A stretch of 64,000 nucleotides of DNA, taken from contig NZ_AP024488.1 in the NCBI RefSeq assembly GCF_021654575.1, positions 992,001 to 1,056,000 of the forward strand, in the 5' to 3' direction. Every line of letters begins with the position of its first letter. The stretch's first letter is position 1. The translations under genes and the position numbers were made by a program. This stretch comes from Desulfoluna limicola (GTDB taxonomy: Bacteria; Desulfobacterota; Desulfobacteria; Desulfobacterales; Desulfolunaceae). Shown piece by piece: positions 8,425-16,025 of the stretch. The notes beneath the pieces are model-generated. The model saw nothing but the letters and a program-made list of their open reading frames with translations, made no database searches and was not told the DNA's origin.

Positions 8425-10050
8425 CTAATCCAATTTGCCCGACTTGGTCAGGTAGTAGTCGTAGTCGCCTTCGTAAGAGATCATCTCGCCGTGGTCGATC
8501 TCATAGACACGGGTGACGAGGGAGCGCAGGAAGTGACGGTCGTGGCTTACCAGGACGACGGTGCCTTTAAATGCCGAAAGGGCGGCAAGGAGGATCTCCC
8601 GGGACTGGATATCCAGGTGGTTGGTGGGCTCATCGAGGATCAGAAGGTTCAAGGGGCGCGCCAGAAGGGTGGCAAGCACGACCCGGCTCTTTTCGCCGCC
8701 GGAGAGCATGTCGATGCGCTTGTCCACGTCATCGCCCGAGAAGAGAAAGGCGGCACAGAGGTTTCGGATCACGCCGATACCCGCCGTGGGCAGGGCGTCC
8801 TGAACGGTATCGAAGACGCTCTTTTTCGGGTCGAGGATATCCATGGCGTGCTGGCTGAAGTAGCCCGTATGGACACTGGCCCCGATGGTGAGGTTGCCGG
8901 AGGTGCCCTCGGTCTGCCCGGCCATCACCTTCAAAAAGGTCGATTTACCGGCGCCGTTGACGCCCACCACGGCGATTTTGTCGCCGCGACGCACCATGCC
9001 CGAGACTCCGCTGAAGACCGGTTTTTCTCCACCGTCATCCATGGGCCACACCTTGGCCAGGCCATCGATGGCCACCACGTCGTCCCCGGATCGGGGCGGT
9101 TCGGCAAATTCAAACTTCATGGATCGCTGCTCGGGCGGGAGCTCGATGCGCTCGATTTTTTCCAGCTTCTTGATGCGGGACTGTACCTGGGCAGCATGGG
9201 AAACGCGGGCGGCGAACCTGGCAATGAACTCCTCTTCCTTGGCCAGCATCTCCTGCTGGCGGCGGTAGCTTGCCATGAGCTGCTCGCGGCGGATTTCCCG
9301 CTCTTTCAGGTAAAAATCGTAGTTGCCCCCGTAGGTGGTGAGGGTGCGGTTGGCCACCTCAATGGTCCGCTTCACCACCCGGTTCATGAACTCGTGGTCG
9401 TGGCAGGTCATGAGAAGGGCCCCTTTGAATTCGCTCACCAGCCAGTTCTCCAGCCAGACGATGGACTCCACGTCGAGGTGGTTGGTGGGTTCATCAAGGA
9501 GAAGCACATCGGGGTTGATGAGAAGAATCCCGGCCAGGGCGATGCGCATTTTCCATCCGCCGCTGAAGGACTCCACCGGGCGGTCGTGGTCTTCGGGGCC
9601 GATGCCGAGTCCGGTGAGGATGGCCTTGGCCCGGGGTTCCAGATCGTAGCCTCCCCGGTTTTCAAACTCCTCCACGGCGTTTCCGTAACGTTCCAGCAGG
9701 TCGGCCATCTCGTCGTCGCCCATGGGGACTGCCATGGCCTCTTCCATCTCGCTGATGGATTCGGCAAGCTCAGAGACGTTTCCGGCAGCTGCCATCACTT
9801 CGGCCAGCACACTGCGACCCTCCATCTCGCCCGTGGTCTGGGAGAAGTAGCCGATGGTGGTCTTCTTGACGATGGAAATGTCGCCCCCATCGGGTTCCTC
9901 TTCCCCGGTGATGAGGCGAAAGATGGTGGATTTTCCAGCACCGTTGGGGCCCACAAGGCCGGTTCGGGATCCTTCGAGAATCTGAAGGCTCGCCTTGTCA
10001 AAGAGGATCTGGTTGCCGTGCTGCCGGGTGATGTTGGTCAAATGGATCAT
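8425..10050 (-). CDS. ABC-F family ATPase
   Basis: 541 residues with two ATP-binding cassettes and no membrane segments. First cassette: Walker A GPNGAGKST, signature FSGGWKMRIALAG, Walker B LLLDEPTNHLD. A ~90-residue basic linker (RREQLMASYRRQQEMLAKEE) follows, then the second cassette: GVNGAGKST, LSGGEKSRVVLA, LILDEPTNHLD. ABC-F proteins act on the ribosome at the E site in translation control or antibiotic resistance; the signature pattern is nearer the YheS/ABCF3 type than EttA. Single gene, no resistance genes alongside, so a housekeeping role in translation is more likely. Ends in the typical YEGDYDYYL segment. Confidence 0.92.
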   Translation of the reverse strand: MIHLTNITRQHGNQILFDKASLQILEGSRTGLVGPNGAGKSTIFRLITGEEEPDGGDISIVKKTTIGYFSQTTGEMEGRSVLAEVMAAAGNVSELAESISEMEEAMAVPMGDDEMADLLERYGNAVEEFENRGGYDLEPRAKAILTGLGIGPEDHDRPVESFSGGWKMRIALAGILLINPDVLLLDEPTNHLDVESIVWLENWLVSEFKGALLMTCHDHEFMNRVVKRTIEVANRTLTTYGGNYDFYLKEREIRREQLMASYRRQQEMLAKEEEFIARFAARVSHAAQVQSRIKKLEKIERIELPPEQRSMKFEFAEPPRSGDDVVAIDGLAKVWPMDDGGEKPVFSGVSGMVRRGDKIAVVGVNGAGKSTFLKVMAGQTEGTSGNLTIGASVHTGYFSQHAMDILDPKKSVFDTVQDALPTAGIGVIRNLCAAFLFSGDDVDKRIDMLSGGEKSRVVLATLLARPLNLLILDEPTNHLDIQSREILLAALSAFKGTVVLVSHDRHFLRSLVTRVYEIDHGEMISYEGDYDYYLTKSGKLD

Positions 10051-10218
10051 GGGAAAGAGGTCTCTTTTTGTCTGCCCGTAAGGCCGGGTTTTTCTGTATT
10101 AAAAATGGCCTGAACGATGGGCCGTGCCGCAAACGATCATGCCGAGATTATTCCTAAAAAGAAGCGGAGCGTACCATGAAGCCACGTCTCAGGCAATAGG
10201 GGATAGGCTCTGGGGTAT

Positions 10219-10440
10219 GGGAACAGCTCAAAAGCATGCCTCCGGCGGCAAGGTGTGCCACCTTGAAAGCTGGTTGCAGATGCGCTTTGCCCCTCGTTCC
10301 TCGGGTCAAATCGCATCCGCCTTTAGTGCGGGAATGATTGGGGGCGTTCTTTTAAGACCTGTTTGTTAAACCCACTCATTCACATCGGGCAAAGTTTAGC
10401 CCCCGGCAGGGCCGCCGGAGGCTCCTTTGAGCTGAATAGT
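10219..10440. repeat. CCGGCGG-family intergenic element (copy 3, full length)
   Basis: A-end at the left (GCCTCCGGCGGCAAGGTGTG then CCACCTTGAAAGCTGG), the middle palindrome-like section TTTGCCCCTCGTTCCTCGGG, B-end at the right in reverse orientation (AAAGTTTAGCCCCCGGCAGG) and terminal AGCTGAATAGTT. About 220 bp between the ABC-F and MgtE genes. Confidence 0.8.
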
Positions 10441-10479
10441 TGTTTTTCTTTGCTTTATAACGTTTGGTATTCCACCATT

Positions 10480-10542
10480 TTTAGCCTTTAGCCTTTAGCC
10501 TTTAGCCTTTAGCCTTTAGCCTTTAGCCTTTAGCCTTTAGCC
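10480..10542. repeat. Nine perfect tandem copies of TTTAGCC
   Basis: TTTAGCC repeats nine times without error from 10480 to 10542, ending 5 bases before the MgtE stop codon on the opposite strand. Read from MgtE it is GGCTAAA repeated just past the 3' end of the message. Perfect short tandem repeats like this change copy number by slippage. Confidence 0.97.
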
Positions 10543-10547
10543 TTTCA

Positions 10548-11927
10548 TTACACTCCCAAAATCACCCGTGCGCAGGTGAAATAGATGAGCAGGCCCGTGA
10601 TGTCCACCACGGTGGTGAGGGCCGGGCTGGCCACCACGGCCGGGTCGAGCTTGAGTCTGGCCGCTCCCAGGGGGAGGAGTGCGCCCACGAGGGTGGATGT
10701 GACCACCTGAATGGCCAGGGCCAGGACGATGGCGCCTCCCACCTGGGTGAGCGTGAACCCGCCGGGAAGGGGGGTGCCGCCGGAGAGGAGTTCCACCTTG
10801 AACCAGGCCACCGCTGCGAGCACCGTTGCCAGCATGAGTGCGATGCGCAGTTCCTTCCAGAGCACCTGCAGCATGTCTTTGGCTGTGATTTCATTCAGGG
10901 CCAGGGCTCTGATTACCACGGTTGCGGATTGGCTGCCTGTGTTTCCACCGGTGTCGGCCAGCATGGGCATGTAGAGGGCCAGGATCATCAGGCTGCTCAA
11001 GGTGGCCTCGAAGTGGTGGAGGATGCCGCCGGAGATGAGGCCTGTGGCGGCCAGGCCCACCACCCAGAAGACCCGATTTTTAAAGTGGGTCAGGGCCGGG
11101 GTACGCAGGTAGGACGCCGCGTCGTGGCTCCCCTGAATCGCCATGAATTTCTCCAGGTCTTCGGTGTGCTCTTTTGTGATGATGTCGATGGCGTCGTCGT
11201 GTGTGATGATGCCCACGAGGGCATCCCCGCCGTTGATCACCGGCAGGGCGATGAGGCCGTATTTCTGGATCTCACGGGCGGCAAACTCCTGGTCATCGGA
11301 GACCCGCACGGAGATGACGCCGAGGTTCATGATCTCTTCCACCTTCTCGTGGGGCGGTGCAAGGATAAGGTCCTTGAGGGAGACAAACCCGATTAGGCGA
11401 CGTTTCCCATCGAGCACATAGGCGTAGTAGATGGTCTCCTTGTCCGGCGCCTCGTGCCTGAGCTTGTCAATGGCCTCCACCGCGGTGAGCTCCGGGGAGA
11501 GGGTGGCGTAGTCCGAGGTCATGACCGATCCGGCGCTTCCCTCATCGTAGGCGGAGAGCTTTCGAATGTCTTCCCGTTCGGCCACGGCCAGGGCGGAGAG
11601 GATCCGCAGGCGCCGGTTTTCCGGAATTCGGCCGAGAAGGTCGACCCGGTCGTCATGGGCCATTTCCGTCACGAGGTGAGCCAGTTCTTGTCGGCTTAAC
11701 GTTTCGGCGATGTCTGCCTGGAACCATTCGTCCATTTCGGAGAAGATCTCGGCGGCAAGGGAGAGATCTCCGACGGAGAGAATCTTCCACGCTTCTGACG
11801 GGGTGAGGGCCGATAAAAAATCGGCGATCACGCGGGGGTGGCCGCTATCGAGAAAGAGGGTCAGGGCCTCGTCGTTTCCGGACTCAAGGTAATCTCGCAG
11901 CTCAGGGGCGAGGAGTGGGTTTTTCAT
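10548..11927 (-). CDS. mgtE: Magnesium transporter MgtE
   Basis: 459 residues in the usual MgtE order: N-terminal superhelical domain (~1-130), two CBS domains (~131-260, e.g. VMTSDYATLSPELTAVEAID), and a C-terminal membrane domain with five helices including the family signature MLADTGGNTGSQSATV. MgtE is a homodimeric inner-membrane Mg2+ channel gated by Mg2+ binding to the cytosolic domains. The start at 11927 follows GGGAGG with good spacing; an upstream in-frame Met gives a poor N-terminus. It appears monocistronic with a long upstream region; no Mg2+ riboswitch could be confirmed there. Confidence 0.95.
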   Translation of the reverse strand: MKNPLLAPELRDYLESGNDEALTLFLDSGHPRVIADFLSALTPSEAWKILSVGDLSLAAEIFSEMDEWFQADIAETLSRQELAHLVTEMAHDDRVDLLGRIPENRRLRILSALAVAEREDIRKLSAYDEGSAGSVMTSDYATLSPELTAVEAIDKLRHEAPDKETIYYAYVLDGKRRLIGFVSLKDLILAPPHEKVEEIMNLGVISVRVSDDQEFAAREIQKYGLIALPVINGGDALVGIITHDDAIDIITKEHTEDLEKFMAIQGSHDAASYLRTPALTHFKNRVFWVVGLAATGLISGGILHHFEATLSSLMILALYMPMLADTGGNTGSQSATVVIRALALNEITAKDMLQVLWKELRIALMLATVLAAVAWFKVELLSGGTPLPGGFTLTQVGGAIVLALAIQVVTSTLVGALLPLGAARLKLDPAVVASPALTTVVDITGLLIYFTCARVILGV

Positions 11928-12525
11928 GATGGACCTCCCTGGTGGTGTCCGCGCCACACGCGTCACCGCAGAAAGGTCGTTGCCGGGCTACGCCATGGGC
12001 GTACGGGGGAAGGGCCTTGGGGAGGGAACGCAAAGCGGTCGGACGAATTGTGGTGTCTTTTCAGTGTAGGGCCGACTACTGCCGCCTTCTGAATCGTTCA
12101 TCTCTGGTTCCTGTAAGTGATCTGTGGCGCTGCTCTGGCAGGGCCGTTATGGTCACGGGGGTCTATCCGCCTTGTGGCGGGGCAACGTACGTTTTGGGTG
12201 GCTTATCCGGGCAGGTGGGTGTCACCGCCCCGGCAAGACACGCCGAATCAAAACGGTGGCGAACATATCACCCCGTTTTTCTTTCTGCAAGCCCTCTTTT
12301 ACTCGTTTGGTGCAGGCAACAACCGGCATGGATAAGACATGCCGGCGGCAAGGTGAACCACCTTGAAAGTTGGGCGCCGTTGCGCTTTGCCCCTCGTTCC
12401 TCGGGCCAAATCGCAACGACAGGTTCCGGAAAAGTGTGTGGTTATCTTCAAAATGACAAAGGCAGCTGTTGTTGGGAGAGGGGTTCCCGGGCCAAGTAGG
12501 CCCTGACAGGCCGATCGTTTACAAA
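11928..12525. other. Long intergenic region upstream of mgtE
   Basis: About 600 bases without a credible gene. The left part is the leader of mgtE; the right part holds a partial repeat element (12340-12425). A plus-strand terminator follows at 12526 with no gene before it, so a small plus-strand RNA may be made here. The AGGCCCTTCC...ACGCCCATGG stretch on the mgtE strand recalls an M-box only superficially. Confidence 0.4.
12340..12425. repeat. CCGGCGG-family element, partial (A-end and middle)
   Basis: Carries GCCGGCGGCAAGGTGAACCA, CCTTGAAAGTTGGG and TTTGCCCCTCGTTCCTCGGG but no B-end or right terminus: a truncated copy. Confidence 0.7.
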
Positions 12526-12560
12526 CCGCACCGAGATACCGGTGCGGGCTTTTTATTTTT
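12526..12560 (+). terminator. Strong intrinsic terminator with no gene upstream
   Basis: CCGCACCG (12526-12533) pairs with CGGTGCGG (12540-12547), loop AGATAC, followed by GCTTTTTATTTTT. This is a textbook plus-strand terminator. The nearest coding regions on both sides are on the minus strand, so it implies a noncoding plus-strand transcript within about 12.1-12.5 kb. Confidence 0.8.
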
Positions 12561-12687
12561 GGGAGGGTCTTTCGGGGGAGAATTTAACCCGGCAACTAAC
12601 GATACAAGCCAAGGGTGAAAGAGGTGTCATAAATTCTCGGGGTGATACTGCTCCTTGACATTTATGCATTTAACCGCCGGGTTAATA

Positions 12688-13422
12688 TCAGGCCGGGCAA
12701 ACGGCTAGGGGCTCTCCACAGATCACCACCTCCTCGTCCAGGCTTTGGGTGATCTCGTGCCCGGGGACGATGCGTGCAAAACGGCGGGGGTTCCAGGGGC
12801 CCTGAAGCAGCTCTTGGATGTAGGAGGGGTTACCGGGGAGAGTTTCCAGGTGAAGGTTGGACCGTTCGGCTGCTTCATGGGCCATGGGAAGCCATGTGGC
12901 ATCGAAGCCTGGCCATGAGATGAGGCAGGCCCGGGTATAGTTGGTGAGGACGGCGTCTTCCATGCCCATAAGGGTATCGGCTTGGTCTTTGCCGTACTTT
13001 TCAATGTAGTTGGTGAGTCGAACACTGCGGTTATCGAGGTAAGGGATCACCGAGTGGGTGAGCCAGCCCGGAGAAAACCAGTAGGTGCCGCACGCCTTTT
13101 CGTGCTCACGCTTATGGATGGCCCTTGAGCCGATGAGAAGGGGAATGCAGTCGTGAACCCTGGGGATGATAAGCTCACACCTGCGGGCGGTGATGCCGGT
13201 CATCCCTTGTCCGCAGAGGCCGTATGCCAGCACAAGGTGAGTGAGGTGGGGGGACTCGGTTTCCACCGCTTCAATCATCCCTTGAACCTCCTGCTTGAGA
13301 CGCTTGGGGGTGTCGTGGAGTCCCTGACGCAGGTAGTGTATCTCAGGACTGTATGCTACGGCATTGCTGAGGAACTCCAATTCAGGCCGCATAACCTCAC
13401 ATGCGATGATGGCGTAGTGCAT
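12688..13422 (-). CDS. DUF1638 domain protein
   Basis: 244 residues matching DUF1638: starts MHYAIIACEVMRPELEFL, contains LVLAYGLCGQGMTG with conserved Gly/Cys, IPRVHDCIPLLIGSR, the aromatic-rich GTYWFSPGWL and a later LLQGPWNPRRFARIVPG. Family function is unknown, but DUF1638 genes recur beside corrinoid methyltransferases (MttB/MtbC), as here; a role in making or protecting the corrinoid protein is suspected, not shown. AGGAGG sits just before the ATG. Last gene of the minus-strand demethylation island. Confidence 0.85.
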   Translation of the reverse strand: MHYAIIACEVMRPELEFLSNAVAYSPEIHYLRQGLHDTPKRLKQEVQGMIEAVETESPHLTHLVLAYGLCGQGMTGITARRCELIIPRVHDCIPLLIGSRAIHKREHEKACGTYWFSPGWLTHSVIPYLDNRSVRLTNYIEKYGKDQADTLMGMEDAVLTNYTRACLISWPGFDATWLPMAHEAAERSNLHLETLPGNPSYIQELLQGPWNPRRFARIVPGHEITQSLDEEVVICGEPLAVCPA

Positions 13423-13449
13423 GAAACCTCCTGGCCACGTAGTGTAGGT

Positions 13450-13560
13450 AAGCCTCCGGCGGGCAGGGGATAAATCCCCTGCACCCCAGGTTCGCGAATG
13501 CTCCGACCCTCGTTCCTCTGGTTGTCACATTCGCTGACGGGCTATGCCCGTAAACAATTG
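13450..13560. repeat. CCGGCGG-family element, CCAGGTTCGCGAATG variant
   Basis: GCCTCCGGCGGGCAGGGGAT then CACCCCAGGTTCGCGAATGC and CACATTCGCTGACGGGCT. Closely matched at 43472-43590 (about 85% over 100 bp) and in part at 760-800. The GCGAATG/CATTCGC words can pair, giving a long imperfect hairpin. Confidence 0.7.
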
Positions 13561-13584
13561 CTTCGGTTTTTATATCTTTTTAGT

Positions 13585-13720
13585 GCAGCCCAAAGGGCGC
13601 TTAGTGAGCTTCGGGGTTTATGCCCGAACCGGATCATGAAGGCGTCTTGAATCCGCTTGACTTTGCCCGGAATAACTCCAACCGGTGTCATCTTGCAACC
13701 ATGGATCCCCGGTCATTAAA
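13585..13720. repeat. Second intergenic repeat type (partner of 1055-1200)
   Basis: AAGGGCGCTTAGTGAGCTTC, CATGAAGGCGTCTTGAATCC, GCTTGACTTTGCCCGGAATA match the copy at 1055-1200. It ends in CATGGATCCCCGGTCA, a word also present at 32062-32079. The remainder of the gap to 13964 shows nothing recognisable. Confidence 0.5.
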
Positions 13721-13964
13721 TCCGCCGACACGACCATAAAGGCTTATCTGACCCGTAAGGCCTTCCGGGGAGCCGGGGAAGACGAAATTGGGGATCTGTC
13801 GTTACGCAACAATGAAACAGGTCTCTCCTCAAGAACAGTGGCACTGCCTTACCCTCCACGCAAATGCCTCGAAAGAGATTGCATTACGGGGACCTTCATG
13901 GATTCGCCACAGGGTTTCAAGGTGCCCTCACCTTGGCCGCCGGAGGCACTGCTTGGCTGGATTA

Positions 13965-14864
13965 TCAGCCTTTCGCAAGGATTCCCGCCTCGACCAGCCG
14001 CTGTTTGATTCCTTCCCCTTTTCCCTGCATGGCAATGACCACCACGGGGGTGACGTTGGCCTCCTCTTGGGTGGTCTCAATGCTGGCACCGGTGTCCGAG
14101 ATGTAGACGTGTCGTCCGTTTTCTGTCAGGCAGCCTTTGACGCGCAGAAGATCTGCCTCGCTTTCCAGGGCGGATATGAGTTCCGAGATGGTGGCGTTGA
14201 TCTCCCGGATGGTGAAGGCATCGGGCCGGTTCTCGGTGGTGTTGAGGCTCGGCATGAGGGCAAAGGGGGTTTCCACCTGGCCGGTGAGCACGCCCGTCTC
14301 GAACCGGCAGTGTGTGGTGGGGAAGATCTCGGCGCGGTTGTTTTTGCTTTTGATGTAGCGGGTGGCAGCGTCAAGCTCTGCTTCCGAGGCAAGGTCGGTC
14401 TTGTTCAGGATCACGTAGTGGGCCGCTGAAACCTGGCGCGGGATGGTATCGAGGTTGGCGGCAAGCTTCAGGCTTTTGATGGCATCGAAAACACAGAGGT
14501 TGCACATCATTTCGCAGGTGTCGCCGAGGCCGGCATGCTGGATCATGGGGCCGATGCCCGAGGGGTCTGCCATGCCGGAGGCTTCCACAAGAATCAGGTC
14601 GGGGTTGGTGTCGCACAGGGCTTTGAGTCCGAGGATGAAGTTGTCCTTGAGGCAGGCGCAGAAGATGGATCCGCCATTGACTTCGTAGAGCATCTCTTCG
14701 GGCAAGCCCTTGCCGGAGAGAAGGGTGGCATCCACGGGCACTTCACCAAAGTCGTTGACGAGTACCGCCACCTTTTTTCCGTGAAACTCGGAGAGCAGGT
14801 ACTGCAAAAGGGTTGTTTTTCCGCTCCCTAAAAAGCCGGTGAGAACGATGATGGGGGTTTTCAT
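13965..14864 (-). CDS. CobW/COG0523-type GTP-binding protein
   Basis: 299-residue P-loop GTPase: Walker A GFLGSGKTT at 10-18, NDFGEVPVDATLL switch region, GGSIFCACL where C69 and C71 stand in for the usual CxCC metal site, LVEASGMADP Walker B region and LNKTDLAS as the NKxD motif. COG0523 proteins are metallochaperones for Zn, Co or other metals. Members in corrinoid methyltransferase clusters may load or repair metal or cobamide centres; that is inference. ATG 14864 is preceded by AAGGAG; an in-frame upstream start lies inside a repeat and is less likely. It lies between the corrinoid protein and DUF1638 genes. Confidence 0.85.
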   Translation of the reverse strand: MKTPIIVLTGFLGSGKTTLLQYLLSEFHGKKVAVLVNDFGEVPVDATLLSGKGLPEEMLYEVNGGSIFCACLKDNFILGLKALCDTNPDLILVEASGMADPSGIGPMIQHAGLGDTCEMMCNLCVFDAIKSLKLAANLDTIPRQVSAAHYVILNKTDLASEAELDAATRYIKSKNNRAEIFPTTHCRFETGVLTGQVETPFALMPSLNTTENRPDAFTIREINATISELISALESEADLLRVKGCLTENGRHVYISDTGASIETTQEEANVTPVVVIAMQGKGEGIKQRLVEAGILAKG

Positions 14865-14879
14865 GGCGATACTCCTTAT

Positions 14880-14960
14880 TCGCAATCGGCTTTCAAGGTG
14901 GCACACCTTTCCGCCGGAAGGCTTGTCTTTCCATGTACTTTAACGATAGAAGGCAGCCTG
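14880..14960. repeat. CCGGCGG-family element, partial (A-end with tail)
   Basis: CGGCTTTCAAGGTGGCACAC, CTTTCCGCCGGAAGGC and the tail TTTAACGATAGAAGGC, as in other copies (52921, 54650). It begins 15 bases upstream of the CobW-type gene start. Confidence 0.65.
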
Positions 14961-14980
14961 AAGAGTAACAAACAGCCAAA

Positions 14981-15020
14981 CCCGCTCCCTTTTTCACGCC
15001 ATTGTGCAAAAGGGAGCGGG
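14981..15020 (-). terminator. Terminator-like hairpin downstream of the corrinoid protein gene
   Basis: CCCGCTCCCTTTT (14981-14993) pairs over 13 bp with 15008-15020. On the minus strand the stem is followed by TTTGGCTGTTTGTT, a weak T-tract. It would end or attenuate transcripts leaving the corrinoid protein gene before the CobW gene. Confidence 0.6.
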
Positions 15021-15189
15021 CTTGTTTGTGGCAGGTGCCGGAAACACTGCCGTGTGATGGCCCGGAAGGGGTGCTGATTGGCGGGCCATCATGGCAGGTC
15101 TCAGGGGTCGGGATACCCTGGTGCACAGAATTCAGTTCTGTGCCAGCAGGGGAGAAGAGAACCGACGGCATCTGCCATCAACACGGGGG

Positions 15190-15843
15190 TCAGGCAGCGA
15201 TGCCCATGAGCTGCTTGGCCATCTCTACGCACTTGGATGCATCGGGTGCAAACCCGTCGCAGCCTGAGTCCTCAGCGAACTGGGGGTTCAGGGGAGCGCC
15301 GCCAACGAGGACCTTGTACTTGTCACGAACGCCCTTGGCTTTGAGGAGCTCTACGAACTCAGGGATCACAGCCATGCAGGTGGTCATGAGGGTGGAGAGG
15401 CCAACGATATCAGCGTTGTTCTCTTCAGCCGCTGCAAAGATCTCTTCTTTGGACTTGTCGCAGCCGAGGTCGATGACGTCGAATCCGGCAGAACGGAGCA
15501 TCAGGGCAACGATGTTCTTGCCGATGTCGTGGAGGTCATCTTTAACGGTGGCGATAACCACTTTGCCCAGCTTTTCAGCGGTGTTGCCCGAGGCGAGCAT
15601 GGCGGGCTCGATGATGGCAACGGCGGCGTCCGCAGCGCGGCCTGCAAGCATCAGTTCGGGGAGGAAGCAGTCTCCGGTGCTGAAACGCTCGCCCATGATG
15701 TCAAGGCCGGCACGGATGCCGTTGGTGATGAGATCAACGGGAACCACGCCCTCCTCAAGGGCTTTGGTGGCGATGTCGGCTGCACCGGCAGCGTTGAGGG
15801 AGGTGATGGCGTCGCGAAGGTTATCAAAGTGGGTCTGTGACAT
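15190..15843 (-). CDS. mttC: Corrinoid (cobalamin-binding) protein of the MtbC/MttC family
   Basis: 217 residues in two parts: an N-terminal four-helix B12-binding cap (~1-85, with STGDCFLPELMLAGRA) and a Rossmann-like B12-binding domain with DLHDIGKN; His105 is the expected lower axial ligand to cobalt. Later segments IVGLSTLMTTCM and VLVGGAPLNPQFAEDSGCDGF line the cofactor. It carries the methyl group between the substrate-specific methyltransferase and the acceptor methyltransferase. AAGGAG precedes ATG 15843; an upstream in-frame ATG is poorly placed. It is the only complete corrinoid protein in the window, so it probably serves both adjacent methyltransferases. Confidence 0.92.
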   Translation of the reverse strand: MSQTHFDNLRDAITSLNAAGAADIATKALEEGVVPVDLITNGIRAGLDIMGERFSTGDCFLPELMLAGRAADAAVAIIEPAMLASGNTAEKLGKVVIATVKDDLHDIGKNIVALMLRSAGFDVIDLGCDKSKEEIFAAAEENNADIVGLSTLMTTCMAVIPEFVELLKAKGVRDKYKVLVGGAPLNPQFAEDSGCDGFAPDASKCVEMAKQLMGIAA

Positions 15844-16025
15844 GGTGTGTACTCCTTTTTTGGCCCCCGGCAAGGGGGAAATATTCACGTGTGTTGTTTA
15901 TGCATTGAAGATGAACCGGCAGATTGGAGGGCCGGCTCACCTTGAATTGGATTCGTTTATGGCTTCGCAAGGAGGTCAGAGACCACCATTTCGGTGGGGC
16001 TGCTCCCTGCGAATTTTGAACCAGC

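Noticed and set aside
8146..10113. Long plus-strand open frame of 655 codons opposite the ABC-F gene
   Set aside because: It is the antisense shadow of a clear ABC-F gene; the translation is rich in His, Gly and Val without any family motif.
10480..10542. CRISPR-like array
   Set aside because: The heptamers are back to back with no spacers, and no cas genes are near.
11928..12240. Mg2+ riboswitch (M-box) in the mgtE leader
   Set aside because: Only a short resemblance (ACGCCCATGG); the conserved M-box core and helices could not be laid out convincingly.
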